Assembly (NCBI GenBank): GCA_002432555.1
Contig: DJFO01000082.1
Coordinates: 309 to 5,466, forward strand
Length of the DNA: 5,158 nt
From: Marinagarivorans sp. UBA5870
GTDB taxonomy: Bacteria > Pseudomonadota > Gammaproteobacteria > Pseudomonadales > Cellvibrionaceae
Reading direction: 5' to 3'
Part shown: positions 1-5,158 of the stretch, in pieces
How positions within the stretch are numbered: the first letter of the stretch is position 1
Layout: each line of letters starts with the position of its first letter
The notes under the pieces: model-generated
What the model was told of the DNA's origin: nothing
The model's input: the letters and a program-made list of their open reading frames with translations, nothing else
Databases searched by the model: none
Translations under genes and position numbers: made by a program

Positions 1-53
1 GGCCATTCTACACCATTTGCGCGCGGAAATTTTAAAACCCGGACGCAGCAGCA

Positions 54-69
54 TGTGAGCGAAATCACA
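54..69. promoter_or_regulatory. CRP/Vfr-type binding site, perfect palindrome
   Basis: The sequence reads TGTGA, six bases (GCGAAA), then TCACA. Both half-sites match the consensus recognised by the cAMP receptor protein family (CRP in enterics, Vfr in pseudomonads). The centre is at 61.5, about 126 bases before the dusC start. Relative to the candidate dusC promoter the site would sit near -95, a far class I position. It could equally serve a divergent gene beyond the left edge: a TAGAAT hexamer lies on the minus strand at 10-5, which would put the site near -63. The palindrome is seen directly; binding and the target gene are inferred. Confidence 0.6.
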
Positions 70-122
70 CTGAGGCCGCCAATGGCGAGAATTAAGCCCG
101 TTTGGCGAATCGGCGACCGCGA

Positions 123-150
123 TTGCATCGGCCGGGGCGAGTGTTAAGAT
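123..150 (+). promoter_or_regulatory. Candidate sigma70 promoter of dusC
   Basis: TTGCAT (123-128) and TAAGAT (145-150) are separated by 16 bases, placing a start of transcription near 157 and a leader of about 30 bases before dusC. The match is only moderate: three of six bases at -35 and four of six at -10. The poor -35 would fit an activator-dependent promoter, with the CRP-type palindrome upstream. The ribosome binding site of dusC is also weak: the only purine run is AAGG at 171-174, 13 bases before the ATG. Confidence 0.3.
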
Positions 151-187
151 TGCCGCCCCTGTTTACCAGCAAGGTTTTCCGCCTGAC

Positions 188-1144
188 ATGCGCATCTATC
201 TCGCACCTATGGAAGGCGTGGTCGACCACCATTTGCGCCGTATTTATGCCGCGATTGGCGGCATTGATCTCTGCGTGACGGAATTTGTGCGAGTGACCCA
301 GACGCGGTTACCCGACAAAGTCTTCCGACGTTACTGCCCCGAGCTGCAGGATCCCATAGGTGTGCCCGTACGTGTCCAATTGCTCGGTAGTGACCCGCAT
401 TTGTTGGCGCAAAACGCTCGAAAAGCGGCCCGCCTCGGCGCTCCCGGAATCGATCTCAACTTTGGCTGCCCCGCGAAAACGGTCAACAAGAATCGCGGCG
501 GCGCCTGTCTGCTGGATGAGCCGGAGCTGCTCTTCGAGATCGTTCGGCAGGTGCGCGGCGCCGTGCCGGCGGACATACCCGTCACCGCCAAAATTCGACT
601 CGGGTACGGAGCGCGTGCGCATTACGTGGAAAATGCGCGCGCCCTGGCGGAGGCTGGTGCGGCGGAGTTGGTGGTACACGGCCGCTCCAAGGTCGACGGC
701 TATAAACCACCGGCCTACTGGGACTGCATAGGTGAAATCCGTGCGGCTGTGTCTATCCCTGTGATCGCCAACGGGGAGATCTGGAGTCCGGAGGACTATG
801 GCCGCTGCCGCGCCGAATCGGGCTGCAGCGACGTAATGCTCGGCCGCGGCCTGCTCTCGCGCCCGGATCTGGCGAAAACCCTGAAAGCGCTCGCGAGCGG
901 AGAACCCCATCACCCGATGGGCTGGCGGGACGTGCTGCAATTGCTGGTCAATTTCCAGAGGGAGACGACGGAATTTTACCCCCGGCAATTTTGCGGCAAT
1001 CGCCTTAAACAGTGGCTCGCGTACCTCCGACGGGAGTATCCCCAGGCGGCTGTCCTATTCGACACCATAAAAAAAACCCGGGATCCCCTCGTGATCGACA
1101 TGGCACTCGAACAAATGCTCGCCCGGGAGTGCCCTTTAGATTAA
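188..1144 (+). CDS. dusC: tRNA-dihydrouridine(16) synthase DusC
   Basis: This flavoenzyme uses FMN and NADPH to reduce a uridine in the tRNA D-loop to dihydrouridine; the DusC branch acts on U16. The 318-residue protein has the usual length. Its N-terminus, MRIYLAPMEGV, matches the DusC start and fixes the ATG at 188 despite a poor ribosome binding site. Family landmarks are TEFVRV (31-36), the active-site segment NFGCPAKTVN (91-100) with catalytic Cys94, AKIRLG (134-139) with the FMN-contacting Lys135, VVHGR (162-166), PVIANGEI (191-198) and LGRG (218-221) for phosphate binding of FMN. The C-terminal tRNA-binding helical domain includes KQWLAYLRREYP (274-285), typical of DusC rather than DusA or DusB. 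No truncation or missing key residue is seen. It stands alone on this strand and overlaps the 3' end of ggt by four bases. U16 specificity is inferred from overall resemblance. Confidence 0.96.
   Translation: MRIYLAPMEGVVDHHLRRIYAAIGGIDLCVTEFVRVTQTRLPDKVFRRYCPELQDPIGVPVRVQLLGSDPHLLAQNARKAARLGAPGIDLNFGCPAKTVNKNRGGACLLDEPELLFEIVRQVRGAVPADIPVTAKIRLGYGARAHYVENARALAEAGAAELVVHGRSKVDGYKPPAYWDCIGEIRAAVSIPVIANGEIWSPEDYGRCRAESGCSDVMLGRGLLSRPDLAKTLKALASGEPHHPMGWRDVLQLLVNFQRETTEFYPRQFCGNRLKQWLAYLRREYPQAAVLFDTIKKTRDPLVIDMALEQMLARECPLD
1069..1127 (-). terminator. Possible ggt transcription terminator inside dusC
   Basis: No spacer exists between the convergent genes, so a ggt terminator must lie inside dusC. 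Reading the minus strand past the ggt stop, CCCGGG (1127-1122) can pair with a second CCCGGG (1082-1077), which is followed at once by eight T residues (1076-1069). An inner hairpin CGAGC-ATTT-GTTCG (1121-1108) could shorten the effective loop. A competing 7-bp stem, GGCACTC/GAGTGCC (1133-1127 with 1108-1102), is 25 bases from the T-run. The T8 run is the strongest part of the evidence; the stem is short and its loop long. Confidence 0.25.
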
Positions 1145-2865
1145 GGGCCGGCCGGGGTGATCGGCGCAGCACTGTTGCGCTGAATGACGCGCGGCTCCGT
1201 CACAGGTTGGAAACGGCCGGCGACCCGCGCTATGGCTTGAGTGCCCCCAAAGGAACCTAATTCCCGCAGTGGATGGCCCTTCTGTTCGAGTGCTGCGCGC
1301 ACCGTCGGCGGCAGCGCCGGCTCGACGAACAAAAAGTCGGGTCGCCATTGCTGATGGATGCGCGGCGCCGCGACCGCCTGCTCCAATGGTTCACCCAGGG
1401 CGAGCGTGCGCAACAACACCTGGGCGACCTGCGCGATTATAGTGGGTCCACCGGCCGCCCCCAGCGTAAGTACCGGCTCACCATCGCGCAGAACCAGGGT
1501 CGGACTCATGCTGGAGAGCGGCCGTTTGCCCGCGGCAATTCCGTTAGCGTGGGCGCCGACCAGGCCAAACGCATTAGGCGCACCCGGCTCTACGGAAAAA
1601 TCATCCATTTGATTGTTCAACAGCACGCCCGTGCCCGGCACCACCACCTTGCTGCCGAAGCTGGTATTCAAGGTGGTGGTGATGGCGACCCAATTGCCGG
1701 CCGCATCCGCCGCGGCGATATGAGTGGTGTGTTTATCCAGTTCTGCCGCACCCGGTGGCAACCCGCGCGTCACGGTTTCCGCCCTCCGCTCACGCCGGAT
1801 TTGTTGGGCGCGCTCGGCGAGGTAGACCGGGTCCAATAGACCGGCGGGCACGGGAACAAAATCTGTGTCCCCCAGCCAGTGGGCCCGGTCGGCGAATGCC
1901 AAGCGCATGGCTTCGGCCACCGTGTGGTGGTAATCGGACGGGGGAAGAGAGGCCAGCTCAAACGGCTCGAGCATACCGAGGATTTGGGCCACGTGGGTGC
2001 CGCCGGAACTGGGTGGCGGAAAGCCGTAGACGTCGAAGCCGCGAAAGCGGGTGTGCAGCGGCTGGCGAATTTTGATCTGGTAATCGCGAAAATCTGCCGC
2101 GCGAATCACACCCCCATTGGCCGCCATCCAAGCGGCGGTGCGCTCGGCAAAGTCACCGCGATAAAACCAATCGGGGCCTTGGCGCGCTAAAGCCCTGTAG
2201 GAGTTCGCGAGATCAGGCTGACGCAGCCGGTCCCCCGCCTGAAGAGCCCGCCCATTCGCTGAAAGAAAAAGCGCCGCCGAAGCGGGAAACCGGCGCAGCG
2301 CCGGCTCGGTTCCGCTCAACCGCTCCGCCATGGTACGGTCGATCAGAAAACCTTCTTCGGCGAGATCGGCCGCAGGCAGGATGACCTGCTGCCATTGGAG
2401 CTGGCCACCGAGTGACTGGAGTTTGTGCAGGGCGGCGACTGAGCCGGGAATTCCAACCGCGAGCGCGCCTGTTTTGCTCCACTCGCTCTGGACCTTGCCG
2501 TCGCTGACGAACATGTCCCGGAGCGCGCCGGCCGGTGCGGTCTCGCGGCCGTCGATGGCGAGGATTTCTCCATTGGCAAGGCGGACCAAAATAAAACAGC
2601 CACCGCCGATCCCGGAGTTATGGCTGTCGACGACCCCCAGCGTGAAAGCGACCGCGAGCGCGGCGTCGAGCGCATTACCGCCGGCCGCAAAGGCGTCGAG
2701 ACCGGCGCGGGTCGCCAGAGGATTGACACTGGCAACCGCACCTCGGTGCTCACCGAAGACAGCGGCGTAGGCAGTCGAATCGCGAACGACGGAGACCTGC
2801 CGGGCGCACCCACCCCAGGCAAGGCAGCAAAAAATAACGAGACACAGGCGCAAGCGATAGATCAT
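1141..2865 (-). CDS. ggt: Gamma-glutamyltransferase (glutathione hydrolase) precursor
   Basis: GGT hydrolyses or transfers the gamma-glutamyl group of glutathione and related compounds and self-cleaves into two subunits. From ATG at 2865 the product is 574 residues, normal for the family. The nucleophile and autocleavage site is Thr380 (TTHIAAAD; codon 1728-1726), giving a large subunit of roughly 21-379 and a small one of 380-574. Substrate residues match E. coli GGT: Arg107 (DGRETAP), Thr398 and Asn400 (TTLNTSFG), Gln419 and Asp422 (NNQMDDF), Ser451-Ser452 (PLSSMSPT) and Gly472-Gly473. The lid loop is present but has Phe433 where E. coli has Tyr444. Residues 1-20 form a signal peptide (Arg4, Arg6, then a hydrophobic stretch) ending in WGGC; Cys20 might be lipidated although the lipobox is atypical. 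A TTG at 2925 is in frame but adds 20 residues ahead of this signal, so ATG is preferred. The ribosome binding site is weak (GGGG about seven bases upstream). Confidence 0.96.
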   Translation of the reverse strand: MIYRLRLCLVIFCCLAWGGCARQVSVVRDSTAYAAVFGEHRGAVASVNPLATRAGLDAFAAGGNALDAALAVAFTLGVVDSHNSGIGGGCFILVRLANGEILAIDGRETAPAGALRDMFVSDGKVQSEWSKTGALAVGIPGSVAALHKLQSLGGQLQWQQVILPAADLAEEGFLIDRTMAERLSGTEPALRRFPASAALFLSANGRALQAGDRLRQPDLANSYRALARQGPDWFYRGDFAERTAAWMAANGGVIRAADFRDYQIKIRQPLHTRFRGFDVYGFPPPSSGGTHVAQILGMLEPFELASLPPSDYHHTVAEAMRLAFADRAHWLGDTDFVPVPAGLLDPVYLAERAQQIRRERRAETVTRGLPPGAAELDKHTTHIAAADAAGNWVAITTTLNTSFGSKVVVPGTGVLLNNQMDDFSVEPGAPNAFGLVGAHANGIAAGKRPLSSMSPTLVLRDGEPVLTLGAAGGPTIIAQVAQVLLRTLALGEPLEQAVAAPRIHQQWRPDFLFVEPALPPTVRAALEQKGHPLRELGSFGGTQAIARVAGRFQPVTEPRVIQRNSAAPITPAGP

Positions 2866-2953
2866 GAGTGACCCCGGGCGGCTTGGAAGAGACTCACAGG
2901 GTATCAGTCCGAGCGTTAGGTGCAAATCGGAGGGGCGTGCGCAACCGGAGAAA

Positions 2954-3061
2954 TTAAAACCAAAAGCAACCCGCTCGCTGCCCCGTCACCCGTAAAGCGC
3001 CGACAAGTTTGCCGCGGCTCAATATCCAGTGTTGCAGCAACAACTCCTGCAAAAAGACCAT
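2954..3061 (-). CDS. Possible 35-residue leader peptide or small protein upstream of ggt
   Basis: An ATG at 3061 opens 35 codons ending in TAA at 2956-2954. It is preceded by AGAGG with five bases between it and the ATG, a better ribosome binding site than that of either neighbouring full gene start visible here. The peptide begins MVFLQELLLQHW, contains seven leucines and ends CFWF; I recognise no family and see no clean membrane segment. It lies between the candidate promoter at 3131-3158 and the ggt start 89 bases further on, the position of a regulatory leader peptide. A frame of this length can arise by chance in GC-rich DNA, so translation is inferred only from the start context and location. 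Confidence 0.25.
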   Translation of the reverse strand: MVFLQELLLQHWILSRGKLVGALRVTGQRAGCFWF

Positions 3062-3091
3062 AAATACCTCTGATGGCAACCGAGACGGAAA

Positions 3092-3127
3092 CCGCGCAAA
3101 AACGCGGACGACGCCGGAAAAACGGCG
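3092..3127 (-). other. Two tandem small hairpins with T-rich loops
   Basis: Read on the minus strand, CGCCG-TTTTTC-CGGCG (3127-3112) is followed four bases later by CCGCG-TTTTTG-CGCGG (3107-3092). Each is a perfect 5-bp GC-only stem with a six-base loop starting with five T residues. They lie 37-72 bases after the receptor stop codon. Neither is followed by a real T-tract (only TTT after the second), so they are not classical intrinsic terminators, but they could protect the 3' end of the receptor mRNA or structure the ggt leader. The stems are seen directly; the role is unknown. Confidence 0.35.
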
Positions 3128-3130
3128 CGC

Positions 3131-3158
3131 ATTTTACTCAATTGGCGGAGGAAGGCAA
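3131..3158 (-). promoter_or_regulatory. Candidate sigma70 promoter for ggt and the small leader frame
   Basis: On the minus strand TTGCCT (3158-3153) and TAAAAT (3136-3131) are separated by 16 bases. The -10 hexamer matches consensus at five of six positions and the -35 at four of six. It starts five bases after the receptor stop codon and predicts transcription from about 3124, giving a ggt leader of roughly 260 bases. It suggests ggt is expressed independently of the receptor gene, although read-through is also possible. Confidence 0.4.
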
Positions 3159-3163
3159 GGTAC

Positions 3164-5158
3164 TTAAAAACGGTAGCGCAGGGACATATTGAGGCGGCGC
3201 TCGAGACCGGGAAAATAACGGTAATTGTCGAAGGCGGAATCCGCGCGCTCCGCGTAGGCCCGATCAGTCGCGTTCAGCAGCGCCCAACGAATTTCCAAGC
3301 GCGGGCTGATGTAGGTGGTCAGGTCAAGATCGACGAGGGTGTGACCGGGATAATGGTAGAGATTCTCCTCCTCCAGATAATAGCTGCCCATATAGGTCGC
3401 CTGGGCGCCCAGGTGCACGCGGGGGGCGATCTGCCAGCGCCACGCCAACCGGTGCATGTGGCGCGGGGCTGTGTCGACTTCGCGTCCGCGCAGGTCGAGG
3501 CCAACCCCCGGCAGCAGCGGATTGTTAGTGTAGGTGTGTGCGGTTATCTGGCCGGCCAAAGTCAGTGACCACCTGGCGGGCCGGTAGGCGATTTCGTACT
3601 CCCAGCCGAGATGTTCCGTATCCACGCCGTTGACGTAGCGGCGCTGGGTATCCTGCACTATGCCGTCCCGGTTGCGCATAACATAGAGCGCGCTTTCCCC
3701 ATACCAAGCACCTAGCTCGCCGCGCAAACCCAGCTCCATGGAAGCGATTTTTTCTGACCCAACTGCGCCCGTCTCAGTCGCCTGGGTGCGGTACAGTTCG
3801 GCCGTCTGCGGTACTCGAAATCCATTGGCCAATTTGCCAAACGCGTAGAGCCCATTGCGCCATTGATAGACAAAGCCGGCGTGCAGCGAAGGTTCATTAA
3901 ATTCATTCTCCTGCGATCGCGGCCGATAAAATCGGCACCCTGCTGCCGCGGGCGCGCAGGCGCTGCCCGGGGCCAGATGATTCGTATAGTCGTAGAGGGT
4001 GTGGTCCCAACGCAGCGCCAAGTCGAGCGCCAGCGTGCGAGTCGCCTGCCAGAATGACCCAACGCTTACGGCTGCGGTGCGCCCGCGAACTCCGTAGTCA
4101 TAATGGGCGCCCACCGGAATTTGGGCTGGCTGCAGGGGCGACTCCGCCGCTTGAATTTCCTGCAGGTCCGCCCAAGTCTGCTCGAATTCTTGGCTCCAGT
4201 AAACCTCAGTGCCCTCCGTCAGAAAACGCCGCCATTGCAGCTGCCAGCCGAGGGAATCGTGACCATTGGTTTCGGTCGGTTGCCAGGGTACAAAGTGCAT
4301 TAAAAAATCCATGCGATTGCTGCGCGCGAAGGGCGTGAGGGTCCACTGGGAATCCAGTTGGCGCCAGCGCCAGCGGCTGAAAGCGCGCATGGCATCGGCA
4401 TCGCGATATGCCTGAGGAAACAAGTTGCCACGGCGGGCATTTTTGTCCCTGTAGCTGTCTTCGCCTTCGATGTAACCCGCCGTGTCCTGCTCCAGGTGCA
4501 TGAACGTCAAGCCGCTTTCCGCACTGAGCCAATCGGTGTTCTGCCAGTCGTGGCGGAGAGAAAGTTTCTGCTGCTTGAACCCGGCGGACGTTCGCACTGC
4601 ATCGTCTTCGATGCCGGTCGCCAGCAGACCGAACGCGTGCGCATTGTGCTGGGTGCCCACCTCGGCCTGCAGACGCCTATAGCCGAGAGAGCTAATGTTG
4701 AAGGCGACGGCGTCCGTCAGTTCGCGCGCCGCTGGCTGGCGCACATTAACCGCACCATATTGGGCGTTGCCGCCAACGATCGAGGCGTGTGGCCCCTTGA
4801 AGACTTCAATTTCTGCGGCGGCTTCGTAATGAGTCTCGAAAAATTCATTGGCATTGCAAAAGCCAGTTGCTCGCAGCGCTATACCGTCCTCTGCGAGCCA
4901 AAAAGCACCGCAGGCTCCAGCACCCGTGAAAACCGGCGAGCGAATCGCCACCAGCTGCTCCTGCCCGCTGCCGCGGCTCACCCAGACGCCCGGCGCCGAG
5001 CTTAAGATCTGACTGGCGTGCTCCAAGCCGGGATGGCGCAACGCCTCCTGCTCCAGAACCCGACCGAGGGACGCAGTCTCGCTGACCAGACGGTGGGTGC
5101 GTTCGCCGTAGACGACCACTGTCTCGAGACGACTGGGGTTTACGAAACTGCCGACGGA
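3164..5158 (-). CDS. TonB-dependent outer-membrane receptor, 5' end missing at window edge
   Basis: This is a 22-strand-barrel receptor type that imports a ligand across the outer membrane using TonB/ExbBD energy. 664 residues are visible and the frame is open to the right edge. The GTG at 5119 is internal, because codons before it continue into a TonB-box-like LETVVVYG. Only the signal peptide and a few residues should be missing. Counting from that GTG, the plug spans about 20-130, with LSSAPGVWVSRGSG (39-52), the family-typical IEVFKGP (104-110) and YGAVNV (121-126). The barrel follows, with GFRVPQTAELYR (433-444), a motif common in iron-type receptors, and ends in YRF with a terminal Phe for BAM assembly. 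There are exactly four cysteines: Cys70 and Cys88 in the plug, and Cys388 and Cys395 in what is probably an external loop, suggesting two disulfides. The ligand is not recognisable. It lies upstream of ggt on the same strand. Confidence 0.95.
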   Translation of the reverse strand, partial: SVGSFVNPSRLETVVVYGERTHRLVSETASLGRVLEQEALRHPGLEHASQILSSAPGVWVSRGSGQEQLVAIRSPVFTGAGACGAFWLAEDGIALRATGFCNANEFFETHYEAAAEIEVFKGPHASIVGGNAQYGAVNVRQPAARELTDAVAFNISSLGYRRLQAEVGTQHNAHAFGLLATGIEDDAVRTSAGFKQQKLSLRHDWQNTDWLSAESGLTFMHLEQDTAGYIEGEDSYRDKNARRGNLFPQAYRDADAMRAFSRWRWRQLDSQWTLTPFARSNRMDFLMHFVPWQPTETNGHDSLGWQLQWRRFLTEGTEVYWSQEFEQTWADLQEIQAAESPLQPAQIPVGAHYDYGVRGRTAAVSVGSFWQATRTLALDLALRWDHTLYDYTNHLAPGSACAPAAAGCRFYRPRSQENEFNEPSLHAGFVYQWRNGLYAFGKLANGFRVPQTAELYRTQATETGAVGSEKIASMELGLRGELGAWYGESALYVMRNRDGIVQDTQRRYVNGVDTEHLGWEYEIAYRPARWSLTLAGQITAHTYTNNPLLPGVGLDLRGREVDTAPRHMHRLAWRWQIAPRVHLGAQATYMGSYYLEEENLYHYPGHTLVDLDLTTYISPRLEIRWALLNATDRAYAERADSAFDNYRYFPGLERRLNMSLRYRF

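Larger units (their letters stand above)
2866..3163. other. Intergenic leader region between receptor gene and ggt
   Basis: About 300 bases separate the receptor stop from the ggt start. On the minus strand this stretch holds, in order, a candidate promoter, two small T-loop hairpins, a Shine-Dalgarno-like sequence with a 35-codon reading frame, and about 90 bases before the ggt ATG in which I see no strong structure. A 13-base inverted repeat, TGTTGC-A-GCAACA, lies at 3030-3042 and an 8-base palindrome, GCCGCGGC, at 3011-3018. I found no recognisable riboswitch core such as the conserved cobalamin boxes, and no clear intrinsic terminator with a T-tract after the receptor gene. Confidence 0.6.

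Noticed and set aside
1..147. Plus-strand frame open from the window start to a TAA at 145-147
   Set aside because: The 48 codons give an Arg-rich sequence with no motif, and the frame crosses the CRP-type site and promoter. A shorter frame ending at the TGA at 56-58 could be the tail of an upstream gene, but 18 codons cannot be judged.
308..988. Open frame of 226 codons on the minus strand across dusC
   Set aside because: It is antisense to a well-supported dusC, its composition is Arg/Ala-rich as expected for a GC-rich shadow frame, and it shows no recognisable motif.
1164..1180. Hairpin GCGCAGC-ACT-GTTGCGC as a dusC terminator
   Set aside because: The stem is good on the plus strand with one G-U pair, but no T-tract follows and it codes for the ggt C-terminus; it remains only a weak possibility.
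1273..1839. Open frame of 188 codons on the plus strand across ggt
   Set aside because: It lies opposite the GGT small subunit and catalytic region, is rich in Arg and low-complexity shadow composition, and has no family motif.
2866..2925. TTG at 2925 as the ggt start, giving 594 residues
   Set aside because: The extra 20 residues would precede an otherwise normal signal peptide that begins at ATG 2865, and no ribosome binding site favours the TTG.
2941..3061. Cobalamin or other riboswitch in the ggt leader
   Set aside because: The GC-rich stretch with ACGGGTGACGGGG superficially recalls a cobalamin element, but the conserved core boxes are absent.
4358..5005. Open frame of 215 codons on the plus strand across the receptor gene
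   Set aside because: It is opposite the plug and early barrel coding region, and has no recognisable domain or supporting start context.
5117..5119. GTG at 5119 as the true start of the receptor
   Set aside because: The frame continues upstream to the window edge through a TonB-box-like segment, and a start here would leave the receptor without a signal peptide.

Overview
The window looks like ordinary chromosomal DNA of a GC-rich (by eye, high 50s to about 60 percent) Gammaproteobacterium. The reasons are a DusC-type tRNA-dihydrouridine synthase, a periplasmic-type gamma-glutamyltransferase, a TonB-dependent outer-membrane receptor ending in Phe, and a perfect CRP-type palindrome. Genus cannot be decided from sequence reading alone; a free-living marine or soil heterotroph would fit, but that is inference. 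No rRNA, tRNA, insertion sequence, CRISPR array or phage gene is visible.

Layout: bases 1-187 are a regulatory region with a perfect TGTGA-N6-TCACA site and a weak sigma70-like promoter, leading into dusC (188-1144, plus strand). dusC converges on ggt (1141-2865, minus strand), and the two overlap by the four bases TTAA, so each stop codon lies partly in the other. Bases 2866-3163 form a leader or intergenic region of about 300 bases upstream of ggt. It has its own candidate promoter directly after the receptor gene, two small T-loop hairpins and a possible 35-codon reading frame with a Shine-Dalgarno-like sequence. From 3164 to the right edge, on the minus strand, runs a TonB-dependent receptor gene that lacks only its signal-peptide region and a short stretch before the TonB box.

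Functionally there are two units. dusC modifies tRNA in the cytoplasm. The receptor and ggt share a strand and both act in the envelope: the receptor would import an unidentified ligand across the outer membrane, and GGT would split gamma-glutamyl bonds, for example of glutathione, in the periplasm or at the membrane. The internal promoter and the spacing of about 300 bases suggest ggt can be expressed independently, so a shared pathway is only a possibility.

I see no clearly novel multi-gene system. The points most worth a second look are the ggt leader (promoter, hairpins and short reading frame), the CRP-type site, the receptor's four paired cysteines including two in the plug, and the interlocked dusC/ggt stop codons.
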